From contig NZ_JADBGG010000006.1 of assembly GCF_014873765.1 (NCBI RefSeq), positions 1 through 64,000 on the forward strand: a stretch of 64,000 nt of DNA. Direction: 5' to 3'. The notes below the pieces were generated by a model. That model searched no databases. It was not told where the DNA came from and saw nothing but the letters and a program-made list of their open reading frames with translations. Source of the stretch: Desulfomicrobium macestii. Lineage in GTDB: Bacteria; Desulfobacterota; Desulfovibrionia; Desulfovibrionales; Desulfomicrobiaceae. Made by a program: the position numbers and the translations under genes. Positions within the stretch are counted from its first letter, which is position 1. Each line of letters opens with the position of its first letter. This document shows, piece after piece, positions 40,809-50,746 of this stretch.

Positions 40809-41777
40809 TCAAAGGCCACGATACGTCCCGCCAGCAAAAACATCGACCACCGCCTGCCTGACCATCTCGTAGACGGCTTCAGAGGAACGCCCCTCTGCAA
40901 GTGGTCCCGTCACGCTGTCCAGAAAGGAGATCTGCCCGTCCGCGTTGGTGTCGGACAGGGCCAGAAGTTCCCTCCCGGAACCGTCGCCCGAAGTCACGCG
41001 GACCCGAACGGACCAGCCAAGCCTGCCCCCTTCCGTGATGCTTATGAGCGTGCGCCCAAGGGCGGTCACAAGATCCAGCACGTAGACGCAGCCCTCCTGA
41101 GGACAAAACGGCAGCCCCTCGGCATCGAGCGTGACCATTCGGGCGAAGGGCCTGGCCAGAGCGTAAAGGTTGCTTGCGCTGTTGAAGATGATCACCGCGT
41201 CCCCTACCCGGCATGATTTGAAAAGCTTTTCCATGTCCGGATTGTCCAGCGCCACGCATCCTTCGGTCCAGTCGCGCTCCCGATTGTCGCCGAATTGCCG
41301 GAACACTCCGCCGCCATGTATGGCGATGCCGCAGCCAAGTCCCGTGTTACAGGGGCCGGGCCTGGATTTTCGGGCAGCGGCGCGTATCTTCTTGAATTCC
41401 GGGATAGAGATGACGCCAACGGCCAGGGCCTTTTCCGCGTCGGCGAGATTGGGGTAGGAAATCCCGAGCGTGCGATGAAAGCGGGTCACGGCCTTTTTAT
41501 ATGATACGAAATAGAGCCCCTCGGGGGTTGCGCAGTCGAAGGTCCTGCGCTTGTCCGAGACCGGGTCGATCCCGAAGCTGACAGGGTACGTGGCCACCGG
41601 CTTTGCTTCCCTGAATGCGACCAATTCTCTCCTGGCCTTGTCCACGACCAGGCATCCGCTCGTCGCGGACCATGCCTGAGCCGTAAAAAAAATAGTGAGC
41701 GCACATATCAGCCAAAATAACAGTGCCCTTTGACTTTGAAAATGTTTGCGCTGTATTATATGTGAAAATGGTTTCAC
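40809..41777 (-). CDS. YkuD-fold L,D-transpeptidase / YafK-like murein enzyme
   Basis: The 322-residue protein has an N-terminal signal or anchor (ALLFWLICALTIFFTAQAWSA) and a YkuD catalytic domain: GCLVVDKARRELVAF, TPEGLYFVSYK, IAIHGGGVFRQFG, and DWTEGCVALDNPDMEKL with the nucleophilic cysteine. The DWTxGC form resembles E. coli YafK/DpaA, which releases Braun lipoprotein from peptidoglycan, rather than the SHGC form of LdtA-C. The last third ends with a short acidic loop (SDTNADGQISFLD) like an EF-hand calcium site. It diverges from the lipoprotein gene 33 bases away. Confidence 0.8.
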   Translation of the reverse strand: MKPFSHIIQRKHFQSQRALLFWLICALTIFFTAQAWSATSGCLVVDKARRELVAFREAKPVATYPVSFGIDPVSDKRRTFDCATPEGLYFVSYKKAVTRFHRTLGISYPNLADAEKALAVGVISIPEFKKIRAAARKSRPGPCNTGLGCGIAIHGGGVFRQFGDNRERDWTEGCVALDNPDMEKLFKSCRVGDAVIIFNSASNLYALARPFARMVTLDAEGLPFCPQEGCVYVLDLVTALGRTLISITEGGRLGWSVRVRVTSGDGSGRELLALSDTNADGQISFLDSVTGPLAEGRSSEAVYEMVRQAVVDVFAGGTYRGL

Positions 41778-41809
41778 GTTACCCCGGCTCGAAATAAGGA
41801 GGAAAAAAG

Positions 41810-42127
41810 ATGTTCACGAGAAAAATGTATCGCGATCTGTCCATGGCCGTCTGTCTCGCCGCTGTCCTTGGTCTTGCAGGATGCGCGACCTTGAACAAGG
41901 AGGATCGTGCTCTCCTTGAAAGCGCGAAGCAGTCCGCCGAGGAAGCCAGACTTTCAGCCGCCAGGGCCGAGGCCGTGGGCGACAGGCTCGAAGCCATGGG
42001 CGTGCGCCTTGAAAACGCGGCGGCCAGCGCCGAGCAATCCGCGACCAAGGCCGAGATGGCTGCCGCACGCGCCGAGGCAGCGGCCGAAAAGGCCGAACGC
42101 ATCTTCGACAAGTCCCTGAAGAAATAA
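41810..42127 (+). CDS. Braun/OprI-like alanine-zipper outer-membrane lipoprotein
   Basis: The 105-residue precursor has a signal peptide and lipobox GLAGC (Cys25), then an uninterrupted alanine-rich heptad helix (SAKQSAEEARLSAARAEAV, SATKAEMAAARAEAAAEKA) and the ending FDKSLKK. Length, helix type and C-terminal lysines match Lpp of E. coli and OprI of Pseudomonas, in which the last lysine is linked to peptidoglycan. AAGGAGG precedes the ATG. It sits between two L,D-transpeptidase-fold genes, one convergent and one divergent. Confidence 0.85.
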   Translation: MFTRKMYRDLSMAVCLAAVLGLAGCATLNKEDRALLESAKQSAEEARLSAARAEAVGDRLEAMGVRLENAAASAEQSATKAEMAAARAEAAAEKAERIFDKSLKK

Positions 42128-42137
42128 CCGATCACGG

Positions 42138-43055
42138 TTATTGCTCCCTGGGACGCGCAACAACCATGGGCACCCCGGTCTTTTCCTCCAGGACCCTTTC
42201 AAGGGCCTGACGGTCAATGTCGAGGGAGCCCACGGTTGCTTCGTGATAGAGAAGTTCCTCCATGATTTTCATGAGAGGGTACTCTGCCCTGTTTTCAAAA
42301 TCCTCGAAAGCCTGCACCCAGAAAAGCCCGTTCCCCCATCCGTATTTGACCGGCTCGTAGATGACCTGCACCGTGGCGCCCACGGGAACCACCGGATAGA
42401 GCGCGCCCACGTCCTCCGGGTACATGCGGATGCATCCGTGACTGACCCTGCGGCCGATGCCCCAGGGTTTGTTCGTGCCGTGAATGGCGTACAGGTTACG
42501 GGACAGCCTGAACACGAAATCACCCAGGGGATTGTCCGGTCCAGGCGGCACCTCGGCCGGAAGGTCCGGTTCCTCTTCACGGATCGAAGCGGGCACTACC
42601 CAGGTTGGATTGGCCGTTTTGCTTTTGACCTTGTAAACGCCAAGCTCCGTAAGATACCCCTCCCGTCCGATGCCGATGGGTGCGGTGAAAAAAAAGTCGT
42701 GGCCGCCGTTTGAAAAAAAGAAATACAGCCGCATCTCGGCAAGATTGACCACAATGCCCGCTTGCGGACGTTCCCGGGGGAGCATGAAGGCCAAGGGGAT
42801 TTTGACCAACTCCCCCGTGGGTGGCACCCAGGGGTCGATGCCGGGATTCGCGGCCACGATCTGATTATACCCAAGGCCAAACTCGCGCGCGATATCAAGG
42901 AGCGTATCCTCTCCCTCCACCTTCACCTGGCGCACAGAGCCGTACAAATCGGTGTCCGGCGAGAGCATGAAGGACCTGAGCGCCCATGCGGAACCGGGAT
43001 GAGCCAGCAAGAGGACAAAAACCGCCGCTATAAGAGATGGAAATATTCGCTTCAT
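42138..43055 (-). CDS. L,D-transpeptidase with LysM-like domain (LdtA/B/C type)
   Basis: From ATG 43055 the product is 305 residues: signal peptide (FPSLIAAVFVLLLAHPGSAWA), a LysM-like region (VEGEDTLLDIAREFGLGYNQIVAANPGIDPWVPP), and a YkuD domain with LYAIHGTNKPWGIGRRVSHGCIRMYPED and VPVGATVQVIYEPVK. This is the ErfK/YbiS/YcfS arrangement that in E. coli attaches Lpp to meso-diaminopimelate. It ends 10 bases from the convergent alanine-zipper lipoprotein gene, its likely substrate. Confidence 0.92.
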   Translation of the reverse strand: MKRIFPSLIAAVFVLLLAHPGSAWALRSFMLSPDTDLYGSVRQVKVEGEDTLLDIAREFGLGYNQIVAANPGIDPWVPPTGELVKIPLAFMLPRERPQAGIVVNLAEMRLYFFFSNGGHDFFFTAPIGIGREGYLTELGVYKVKSKTANPTWVVPASIREEEPDLPAEVPPGPDNPLGDFVFRLSRNLYAIHGTNKPWGIGRRVSHGCIRMYPEDVGALYPVVPVGATVQVIYEPVKYGWGNGLFWVQAFEDFENRAEYPLMKIMEELLYHEATVGSLDIDRQALERVLEEKTGVPMVVARPREQ

Positions 43056-43654
43056 GACCCGCCGATCTCCATAAATTCCTGACACCGAAATAAAACTCCC
43101 CGCTCCGAGCCACAATCGCGGCCAAACGCGCTACCGGGACGGCTCCTGCCATGACACACCCCATAGCAGATTTATCCCGCATTGTTCCAGTCGTGATTGC
43201 CGGATAATTTCCAGGATCAAATCTGGCGCCCGCATTTTCAAAGGGGTGACGAGTTTTTGCAGTTGCTTCAAAAAAGAACACACGATTAAGCAGAAACAGT
43301 ATGAATGATTTAATTATTCATAAAAATTAAATATTAAAAATTCTTGTCATATAATTAAAATTATAGATATATATTTATAAGTAAAATGAATAAAAAAATT
43401 AAAATAAAGTATTAAATGCGATTAGATAATCAAATTTTTAATATTACTAAATTGATTATAAGAAGTTTTTTTTAAAAAAACATCATAAAAATAAATGTAT
43501 TACAAATATAATATTATAGTTTAATCAAAAAAATGATACTTATACAATTTTTATATAGCAATTAAACATTCTGTAAGACGCATTGCATTTTCTGCTTTCA
43601 TGTGAGAAAGGGCACAAGGATAAAATATACCCACTTCATCCTTGCGGAGATTCC
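43056..43654. other. Intergenic region with an extreme AT-rich tract
   Basis: The first 230 bases are of ordinary composition. From about 43285 to 43575 almost every base is A or T, with many runs (for example TTTTTTTTAAAAAAA near 43466), against a GC-rich genome. No gene fits. It directly precedes the chemoreceptor gene and may be a promoter region bent by A-tracts, an H-NS-like-protein target or a remnant of foreign DNA. Confidence 0.75.
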
Positions 43655-45688
43655 ATGAAGAACGTCAAACTCGGCCTCAAGCTTATCGGAGGCTTTTGCC
43701 TCACCGCTCTTATTGCCCTGGCCATAGGGCTGCTCGCCATCAATGGCATGAACAACCTGACCCGGGGCATGGATTCCATTGGCTCCGTCTCCCTGCCTAC
43801 AGTAGAACATCTGCTGCGCATGAAAGGCAGCATCTCCGACCTGACCACGGGGCTTCGCACGTTGCTCAGTTCCAACCTGACCCCTCAGGAACGCAAGGAC
43901 ATCTCCACAAACATCGCCACTATCAGGGCGGAATACAAGCAGTCCCTGGACATATACACCACCCTGCCCCAGACCGCCGAAGCCCAGGCCATCTGGAAGC
44001 AATGCCAGGAGACCCTCGCCGGTCTGACCGGAACCAACAACCGCGTGCTTGAACTGAACCAGCAACTCATTGCCCGAGACATCATGAACCCCGATGACCT
44101 GATGCAGAAGCTGCAACAATATCGCGGGGACCACTACAAGCTCATGACCGAAATCGGCAGACTCCTGGCCACCGGGCAAACTTTCGAGGGGGGCACCGAC
44201 CATCAGGCTTGCAATTTCGGAAAATGGTCAGCGTCGTTCTCCACCGACAACTCCGATTTCGACAAGACCATGGAGGTCGTACGTACACCGCACCAAGCCT
44301 TCCATCAGACCATCCACGACATCAAGGAAGCCCTCGCGGCCGGGCGTGAAGCCGAGGCCCAGGACCTGTACCGGAAGCTCTTGCCCATCGCGGAAGAAGT
44401 TTTTGCCCATTTCAGGACCATCCGGGGCCAGGCGGAAGCGTCACAGAAAATCTTCCAGGAAATGGGGCAACTGCTCATGGTCGAATCCAAGGCAGGGCAG
44501 GACAAGCTCGACAAGCTCCTGATCGAGGTCGTGAACCTGGCGGTCGAGCAGAGCAACCGGAATCTCGAAACTGCACGCGCCGCCGCCTCGCGGGACACCA
44601 CCATTTCCATCGGCGGCATGGTCTTGGGAGTCACCATAGCCCTGGCCCTGGGACTTCTTCTGACCAGGTCCATTACCGGGCCGGTGTATAAAGGCGTTGA
44701 ATTTGCCCGCAAGATCGCCCAGGGCGACCTCACCGCCAAGGTGGACGTGGACCAGAAGGATGAGCTGGGCATCCTGGCCCAGGCGCTGCGCGACATGGTC
44801 GCCAAGCTGCGCGAGATCGTGACCGAAGTGCAGTCGGCTTCCGACAACGTGGCCTCGGGCTCCGAGGAACTGAGCGCCTCCGCCGAGCAGCTCTCCCAGG
44901 GCGCCACCGAGCAGGCCGCCTCCGTTGAAGAAGTTTCGTCGAGCATGGAAGAGATGGGCTCCAATATCCGCCAAAACGCCGACAACGCCACCCAGACCGA
45001 AAAGATCGCGCTGAAGGCCGCGCAGGACGCCGAGGCCGGCGGCAAGGCCGTGATTCAGGCCGTGGGCGCCATGAAGAACATCGCCGAGAAGATCTCCATC
45101 GTCGAGGAGATCGCCCGCCAGACCAACCTGCTGGCCCTCAATGCCGCCATCGAGGCCGCCCGCGCCGGCGAGCACGGCAAGGGCTTCGCGGTGGTCGCGG
45201 CGGAAGTGCGCAAGCTTGCCGAACGCAGCGGCACGGCCGCGGCCGAGATCAGCGAGCTGTCCTCCTCCACCGTGAGTGTGGCCGACCAGGCCGGGCAGAT
45301 GCTGACCAAGCTCGTCCCGGACATCCAGCGCACCGCCGAACTGGTGCAGGAAATCTCCGCCGCATCAAGCGAACAGAACGCCGGCGCCGAGCAGATCAAC
45401 AAGGCCCTGCAGCAGCTTGACCAGGTCATCCAGCAAAACGCCTCGGCCTCCGAGGAAATGGCCTCCACATCCGAGGAACTGTCCAGCCAGGCCGAACAGT
45501 TGCAGTCCTCCATCTCCTTCTTCCATCTGGGCGCCACGGCGGCCCGCGTCACCCGGCAGGCCGCCCATAGGGGCATGGCCCAGCCGCCCAGAAGGGCTCC
45601 AAAGACCCTGGCGGCCAAGGGCTCGACCAGCGGCTTGGCCCTTGATATGGGGCGCGACGAAGAAGATGATGAATTCGAACGTTTCTAA
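43655..45688 (+). CDS. Methyl-accepting chemotaxis protein with CZB motif
   Basis: The 677-residue receptor has a membrane helix ([21 protein letters not shown]), a helical sensor region to about residue 320, a second helix ([20 protein letters not shown]), a HAMP domain and a signalling tip ([42 protein letters not shown]). Between the helices, His183, Cys186, His213 and His217 ([15 protein letters not shown]) match the zinc-binding CZB domain, here apparently periplasmic. The start follows GCGGAG. CheW is encoded 19 bases later, so they form a signalling pair. Confidence 0.92.
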   Translation: MKNVKLGLKLIGGFCLTALIALAIGLLAINGMNNLTRGMDSIGSVSLPTVEHLLRMKGSISDLTTGLRTLLSSNLTPQERKDISTNIATIRAEYKQSLDIYTTLPQTAEAQAIWKQCQETLAGLTGTNNRVLELNQQLIARDIMNPDDLMQKLQQYRGDHYKLMTEIGRLLATGQTFEGGTDHQACNFGKWSASFSTDNSDFDKTMEVVRTPHQAFHQTIHDIKEALAAGREAEAQDLYRKLLPIAEEVFAHFRTIRGQAEASQKIFQEMGQLLMVESKAGQDKLDKLLIEVVNLAVEQSNRNLETARAAASRDTTISIGGMVLGVTIALALGLLLTRSITGPVYKGVEFARKIAQGDLTAKVDVDQKDELGILAQALRDMVAKLREIVTEVQSASDNVASGSEELSASAEQLSQGATEQAASVEEVSSSMEEMGSNIRQNADNATQTEKIALKAAQDAEAGGKAVIQAVGAMKNIAEKISIVEEIARQTNLLALNAAIEAARAGEHGKGFAVVAAEVRKLAERSGTAAAEISELSSSTVSVADQAGQMLTKLVPDIQRTAELVQEISAASSEQNAGAEQINKALQQLDQVIQQNASASEEMASTSEELSSQAEQLQSSISFFHLGATAARVTRQAAHRGMAQPPRRAPKTLAAKGSTSGLALDMGRDEEDDEFERF

Positions 45689-45707
45689 CCAAAGGCCGAA
45701 CTGACTC

Positions 45708-46193
45708 ATGAATGACAACACCACCCTGCAATATCTGACCTTCGCCCTGGGCGAAGAGATCTTTGCCCTGGAGACCGGCTCCGTGCGCGAGGTCATCGAA
45801 CTTGTGCCCGTGACCCGCATCCCCAAGACGCCGCCCTTCATGCGAGGAGTCATCAACCTGCGCGGCCACGCCGTGCCCGTGGTCGATCTGCGCATCAAAT
45901 TCGACATGCCAAAGACCCAGGACACGGTGAATACCTGCATCATCATCGTGGATGTCGAGGTCGAGGGCGAGAACTGCTACATGGGAGCGATCGTCGATTC
46001 CGTGCGCGAGGTCTTTGAAATGACAAGCGACCAGATCAACCCGCCGCCGCGCATGGGCACGTCCATCAGGGCGGACTTCATCCGGGGCATGGGCAAGCAG
46101 AACGAGGAATTCATCATGATCCTCGATATCGGCAAGGTCTTCTCCCAGGAGGAACTGGCGCGCGTGCACGACCATGAAGTGCTTGACGCCTAG
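45708..46193 (+). CDS. cheW: CheW chemotaxis coupling protein
   Basis: The 161-residue protein has CheW blocks FALGEEIFALETGSVREVIEL, RIPKTPPFMRGVINLRGHAVPVVDLRIKF and YMGAIVDSVREVFEM. CheW links receptors to the histidine kinase CheA. It follows the receptor gene closely and ends before a strong bidirectional terminator. No cheA or other che genes are present in the window, so it must work with a kinase encoded elsewhere. Confidence 0.95.
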   Translation: MNDNTTLQYLTFALGEEIFALETGSVREVIELVPVTRIPKTPPFMRGVINLRGHAVPVVDLRIKFDMPKTQDTVNTCIIIVDVEVEGENCYMGAIVDSVREVFEMTSDQINPPPRMGTSIRADFIRGMGKQNEEFIMILDIGKVFSQEELARVHDHEVLDA

Positions 46194-46249
46194 CACAATG
46201 CCCTGCCGTTCTGAACGGTAGATACGGTTCCAACGATCTGAATGCCAAA

Positions 46250-46283
46250 AAAGCCCCCGCCGGAAATTTCCGTCGGGGGCTTT
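46250..46283. terminator. Bidirectional terminator between cheW and hcp
   Basis: AAAGCCCCCG and CGGGGGCTTT flank a GC-rich extension with a small loop around GGAAATTTCC, giving a near-perfect hairpin with A-run on one side and T-run on the other. It serves both the rightward cheW and the leftward hcp gene, whose stop is 29 bases away. Confidence 0.88.
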
Positions 46284-46311
46284 GCCATCTCGTGCCGCTC
46301 GAACGTGCGGT

Positions 46312-47973
46312 CTACTTTCCGGCCATCATGGCCGCGATGTCGTCCTGCACGATGCCGATGGGCTTGATGTTGAAGTTCTCGACCAGCACCTTGGCCACAT
46401 TCGGGGACAAAAAGCCCGGCAGCGTGGGCCCGAGGCGGATGCCCTTCACGCCCAGCGCCAACAGGGCCAGCAGCACGGCCACGGCCTTCTGCTCATACCA
46501 GGCGATGTCGTAGGACACGGGCAGGTCGTTGATGTCGTCGAGGCCGAAGACCTCTTTGAGCTTCAGGGCGATGACGGCCAGGGAATAGGAATCGTTGCAC
46601 TGCCCGGCATCGAGCACGCGCGGGATTCCGCCGATGTCGCCCAGATCCAGCTTGTTGTAGCGATACTTGGCGCAACCCGCCGTCAGGATGATGGTATCCT
46701 TGGGCAGGTTCTCGGCCACCTCGGTGTAATAGCCGCGCGACTTCTGCCGTCCGTCGCAGCCGGCCATGACCACGAAACGCTTGATGGCTCCGGACTTGAC
46801 CGCTTCCACCACCTTGTCGGCCAGGGCCAGTACCTGATGGTGCGCGAAGCCGCCGACGATGCTCCCGGTCTCGATCTCCGTGGGCGGCGGACATTTTTTG
46901 GCCCGCGCGATCATCTCCGAGAAATCCTTGGCCCCGCCTTCCGGACGGTCGGGAATGTGCGTAGCCCCTTCGTAACCGACCACGCCCGTGGTGTAGAGAC
47001 GATCCAGATAGGTGTTCTCTTTTTTGAGCGGCACCAGACAGTTGGTGGTCAGCAGGATGGAACCGTTGAAGGATTCGAATTCCCGGTTCTGCTCCCACCA
47101 GGAACCGCCGTAGTTGCCCACGAAATGGGAGTATTTCTTGAAGGCGGGATAGTAGTTGGCCGGGAGCATCTCGCCGTGGGTGTAAACATCCACGCCCGTG
47201 CCTTCGGTCTGCTTGAGCAGTTCTTCCATGTCCTTCAGATCATGGCCGCTGATGAGGATGCCGGGGTTCGTGCCCACGCCGATGTTGACCGTGGTGATCT
47301 CCGGGTTGCCATAGGTCGTGGTGTTGGCCTCGTCCAGGAGGGCCATGGTGGTCACGGACATGTTCCCGGCCTTCATGACCAGGGCGACCATTTCATCTAC
47401 AGACAGGTCCTTGGTCGTGGAGGCCAGGGCCTCAAGCATGAAGTCGTCGATCTCGGGCTTGCGAAAACCCAGCACCGCCGCATGATCCGCATAGGCGGCC
47501 ACGCCCTTGAGGCCGATGATCAGAAGCTCGCGCAGGGAGCGCACGTCCTCGTTCTCCGTGGCCAGAATGCCCACGGTCTTGGCTTTTTCAGCGAAGGCGG
47601 ACGAATCCGCGCTCCAGGTCGCGGCCTCGGGCAGCGGATCGGCGAAATCCTTGCCGTGTTTGGCCTTGAATGCGGCCAGAAAGGAATTTCTCAGTTTGTC
47701 GCGCCGGGCCAGGCCCTCCTGGATCAGTGCCACGAAGCGGGCATCGTCCCAGTTGGCGTTGGTGATGGTGGCAAAAAGAGCCTGCAACACGAAATCGTCA
47801 TTGGAACGATCCGGCTGCCCCAGTTCCTTGAGCCTTTCGCCGTACACGGCGATTCCCCGCAGCACGAAAATAAGCAGATCCTGCAGATTGGCGGTCTCTT
47901 CCGGCTTGCCGCACATGCCCTTGACCGTGCAGCCTGTATTTTTGGCCGTTTCCTGACACTGAAAGCAAAACAT
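46312..47973 (-). CDS. hcp: Hybrid cluster protein (prismane)
   Basis: From ATG 47973 the product is 553 residues. The N-terminal [22 protein letters not shown] holds the four-cysteine cluster motif, and C-terminal cysteines in [17 protein letters not shown] and [10 protein letters not shown] with the glutamates NPE ligate the hybrid 4Fe-2S-2O cluster. Hcp reduces NO or hydroxylamine and repairs S-nitrosylation in anaerobes. The ATG follows GGAGG. The flavodiiron protein gene lies 75 bases upstream on the same strand, so they likely act together in nitrosative stress. Confidence 0.96.
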   Translation of the reverse strand: MFCFQCQETAKNTGCTVKGMCGKPEETANLQDLLIFVLRGIAVYGERLKELGQPDRSNDDFVLQALFATITNANWDDARFVALIQEGLARRDKLRNSFLAAFKAKHGKDFADPLPEAATWSADSSAFAEKAKTVGILATENEDVRSLRELLIIGLKGVAAYADHAAVLGFRKPEIDDFMLEALASTTKDLSVDEMVALVMKAGNMSVTTMALLDEANTTTYGNPEITTVNIGVGTNPGILISGHDLKDMEELLKQTEGTGVDVYTHGEMLPANYYPAFKKYSHFVGNYGGSWWEQNREFESFNGSILLTTNCLVPLKKENTYLDRLYTTGVVGYEGATHIPDRPEGGAKDFSEMIARAKKCPPPTEIETGSIVGGFAHHQVLALADKVVEAVKSGAIKRFVVMAGCDGRQKSRGYYTEVAENLPKDTIILTAGCAKYRYNKLDLGDIGGIPRVLDAGQCNDSYSLAVIALKLKEVFGLDDINDLPVSYDIAWYEQKAVAVLLALLALGVKGIRLGPTLPGFLSPNVAKVLVENFNIKPIGIVQDDIAAMMAGK

Positions 47974-48048
47974 ACCGACCTCCTTCAACTGTCTGTTCCT
48001 TGCCGCGTGCAAGCGCACGCACCTCTACCAATTTTCAATGACTCAAAA

Positions 48049-49230
48049 CTACCCCTGAAAGCCGCTCTCCCGGTGTCTGGCGGCAATGGCGTCCGCCAGG
48101 CGCTCCAGGGCGTCAAAGGTGTCATCCTTGGGCAAACCCTTGCACAACACGGGCTCAAGTACCTCGACCTTCAGATTGGGTATCATTCCGGCCAGGGTTT
48201 CCACGGTCTTGCCGCCCCACCCATATGAGCCGATTATGGACAGATATTTGGCCTTGGGCCGCAGGGCGTTGGCCAGAAACGCGGCATTGGCGGCCATGGG
48301 ATGCGGTCCGGCCAGTACCGTGGGAGTACCGAGCACGATGGTTCCCGCATCCACCAGGGACATGGCCAGCTTGCCGATGTCGGTCACGGCGAGGTTGAAA
48401 AGCTCCACCCGCACCTCGCGTTCGGACAGGGCCGCGGTCAGATGGTCGACCATGAGCCGCGTGCTGCCGTGCATGGAGACGAAGGGGAATGTCACCAGAT
48501 TGTGCGGAGCGCCCGAAACCCAGTCTCTGTAGGCGTCCACGATCCAGCCCGGGCTGTCGTAGATCTGGCCGTGGCTGGGGGCGATCATGCGGATGTCGTG
48601 GGGGCTCAGTTTTTCCAGGTTCTTGGCGATGATGCTCCGAAAAGGCATCATGATCTCGCCGAAATAGCGTTTGGCGGCTTCATGCACCCGGCCCTGGTCG
48701 CGCACGAAGAGATCGCTCGTGGCGATATGTGAGCCGAAAAAGTCGCAACTGAACAGGATCTTGTCCTCGGACAGATAGGTGGACATGGTTTCCGGCCAGT
48801 GCACCCAGGGCGTGAGAATGAAGGTCAGCGTCTTGTCGCCAAGAGAGAGGGTTTCACCATCCCCGACGACGATGAACTTTTCCTCGGGGATGAGCAGGAG
48901 GTCCATGAGCATTGACTTGGCCTTGGCGTTGGTGACGACCTTGGCCTCGGGGTAGAGGTCCAGCACCAGGGCGATGGTCCCGGAATGATCCTGCTCGGCA
49001 TGCTGGCAAACGACGTAATCGAGCTTTTCCACACCTTCCAGATGCCCGAGCAGCGTGTCGACCATGTCCGGATCCACGGCATCGATGAGCGCGGTCTTTT
49101 CGCTGCCTTCCACAAGGTAGGCGTTGTAGGTCGTCCCGTCGGGAAGCGGAACCAGGGAGTCGAAAAGGCGTCTGTCCCAATCGACAGCGCCCATCCAGTA
49201 TACACCATCAGTGATTTTTTTCGTTCGCAT
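48049..49230 (-). CDS. Flavodiiron protein (rubredoxin:oxygen / NO reductase)
   Basis: From ATG 49230 the product is 393 residues: a metallo-beta-lactamase-like diiron domain with CQHAEQDHSGT (the H-x-E-x-D-H iron ligands) and SCDFFGSHIA, then a flavodoxin domain (VSMHGSTRLMVDHLTAALSE, VLGTPTVLAGPHPMAANAAFL). It resembles Desulfovibrio rubredoxin:oxygen oxidoreductase (Roo), which reduces O2 to water or NO to N2O. Its partner rubredoxin is not in the window. It precedes hcp in the same direction. Confidence 0.95.
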   Translation of the reverse strand: MRTKKITDGVYWMGAVDWDRRLFDSLVPLPDGTTYNAYLVEGSEKTALIDAVDPDMVDTLLGHLEGVEKLDYVVCQHAEQDHSGTIALVLDLYPEAKVVTNAKAKSMLMDLLLIPEEKFIVVGDGETLSLGDKTLTFILTPWVHWPETMSTYLSEDKILFSCDFFGSHIATSDLFVRDQGRVHEAAKRYFGEIMMPFRSIIAKNLEKLSPHDIRMIAPSHGQIYDSPGWIVDAYRDWVSGAPHNLVTFPFVSMHGSTRLMVDHLTAALSEREVRVELFNLAVTDIGKLAMSLVDAGTIVLGTPTVLAGPHPMAANAAFLANALRPKAKYLSIIGSYGWGGKTVETLAGMIPNLKVEVLEPVLCKGLPKDDTFDALERLADAIAARHRESGFQG

Positions 49231-49308
49231 CAGAGATTCCTTGTCATATCTTGTGTGTTGCAAATTTGGCGAAGCGAGTTCCGGTCGTTACGGCAAAACC
49301 CTTACGAG

Positions 49309-49794
49309 TCAGAACCAGAATTCCGGATAGCGCCTGCCCCTGGGAATGTTGTTGACCACCAGGGCGACCAGAAGCAGAACCACCGCCCCCAGCCCCGCCG
49401 GAACCAGGGCGTACATGTAGCCCAGGCTGTGCACCGAATCTCCGCCGATGACCGCGATCAGCGCCGTGGCCCCGCCCGGAGGATGCAGGGTCTTGGTCAG
49501 GTGCATGGCCGCAATGGCCGTGGCCACGGCCACCGCGGCCGCCAACCATGGAGCTTCACCGAGGACCTGCTGCGCGCATACACCAATTATTGCGGAAAGA
49601 ACATGCCCCCCGAGCACATTTCTCGGTTGTGCAAGGGGGCTGCGGATAGCCCCGTAAACCAGCACCGCCGTGGCCCCGAATGATCCGATGAGCAGGGCCT
49701 GGCCGGTTTGATCGACCATTCCGACTTTCTGGAAATTCGGCTCAGGAATCGTGGCATCCCATACCAAAATTCGGCCACAGGCGCAGAATACCAC
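49309..49794 (-). CDS. HPP-family membrane protein, apparently N-terminally short
   Basis: The 161-residue protein has GSFGATAVLVYGAIRSPLAQPRNVLGGHVLSAIIGV and LHPPGGATALIAVIGG, the latter being the HPP motif of this family of small integral membrane proteins, implicated in nitrite transport in cyanobacteria. The family normally has another N-terminal helix before GSFGATAVL; here the first 30 residues (MVFCACGRILVWDATIPEP) do not look like one, so the gene may be 5'-truncated or misread. It lies 78 bases upstream of the flavodiiron gene on the same strand. Confidence 0.7.
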   Translation of the reverse strand: MVFCACGRILVWDATIPEPNFQKVGMVDQTGQALLIGSFGATAVLVYGAIRSPLAQPRNVLGGHVLSAIIGVCAQQVLGEAPWLAAAVAVATAIAAMHLTKTLHPPGGATALIAVIGGDSVHSLGYMYALVPAGLGAVVLLLVALVVNNIPRGRRYPEFWF

Positions 49795-49911
49795 GTTTCA
49801 ACCATCCGTTTTTTCAATGAAAATGATGCCCACTCATAGATGCTATCAATTTGTTTTCCCACCTTTGCTGGCATAGTGCAATTGCCAACATATTATTCTT
49901 GGAGGCCTGAA

Positions 49912-50742
49912 ATGAAAGCTTGGACGCATTTTGTCATCTCATTGATCGTAGGTGTTTTCCTGACCAGCGGCTTTGCCCACGCCGGTTTGCTCGACAACTT
50001 CGCCGGCCAGTCCGGCAAGATCGACATTGCCGGGGGCACGGCTCACATTCCGGTCATGACCGAGGCAGCCAAAAGGATCATGACGGCCAACCCCGGCATC
50101 CGCATAAATATCGAAGGAGGCGGGACCGGTGTGGGAGTCCAGAAGGCCGGCGAAGGACTGGTCGATATCGGCAACACCGGCCGCGCCCTGTCCGAAGACG
50201 AAATCGCCAAGTACGGCCTTGTTTCCTTCGCGTTTGCCGTGGACGGAGTGACCGTGGTCGTCAATCCCGCCAACGCAGTAGCGGACTTGAGCGCGGCTCA
50301 GGTGCAGGACATTTTTTCAGGCAAGATCACCAATTGGAAAGAAGTCGGCGGAGCTGATGCACTCATCAATCTCTATTCCCGCGACGAGGCCAGCGGCACG
50401 CGAGAAGTCTTCTGGGGCAAGATGCTCAAGAAAGGAGCCATCGCCGACAGCGCCAACATAGTGGCCTCCAACGGCGCCATGAAGGTGGCCGTGTCGCAGG
50501 ATGCCGGCGCAATCGGCTACATGAGCATCGGCTTCGTGGATGCCTCGGTCAAGGCGCCCACGCTGGACGGAATCGAACCTTCGCAGGACAACGCCAAATC
50601 CGGCACCTACAAGGTGGCCCGCAAACTCTACATGAACACCAAGGGCCAGCCCCAGGGATTGGTCAAACTGTTCATCGACTATGTGACCAGCCCCGAGTGC
50701 ACGGACATCATCGCCAAGGCCGGCTACATCCCGCTCCAGTAG
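49912..50742 (+). CDS. pstS: Phosphate ABC transporter substrate-binding protein
   Basis: The 276-residue protein has a signal peptide (FVISLIVGVFLTSGFAHA) and PstS-type motifs: an early binding loop AGGTAHIPV, IEGGGTGVGVQKAGEGLVDIGNTGR, NWKEVGG and YSRDEASGTREVF, the residues around which bind phosphate. It delivers phosphate to the PstCA channel. The start follows TTGGAGG. A strong terminator hairpin follows the gene, so pstS should be made in excess over the membrane and ATPase parts. Confidence 0.93.
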   Translation: MKAWTHFVISLIVGVFLTSGFAHAGLLDNFAGQSGKIDIAGGTAHIPVMTEAAKRIMTANPGIRINIEGGGTGVGVQKAGEGLVDIGNTGRALSEDEIAKYGLVSFAFAVDGVTVVVNPANAVADLSAAQVQDIFSGKITNWKEVGGADALINLYSRDEASGTREVFWGKMLKKGAIADSANIVASNGAMKVAVSQDAGAIGYMSIGFVDASVKAPTLDGIEPSQDNAKSGTYKVARKLYMNTKGQPQGLVKLFIDYVTSPECTDIIAKAGYIPLQ

Positions 50743-50746
50743 AGGC

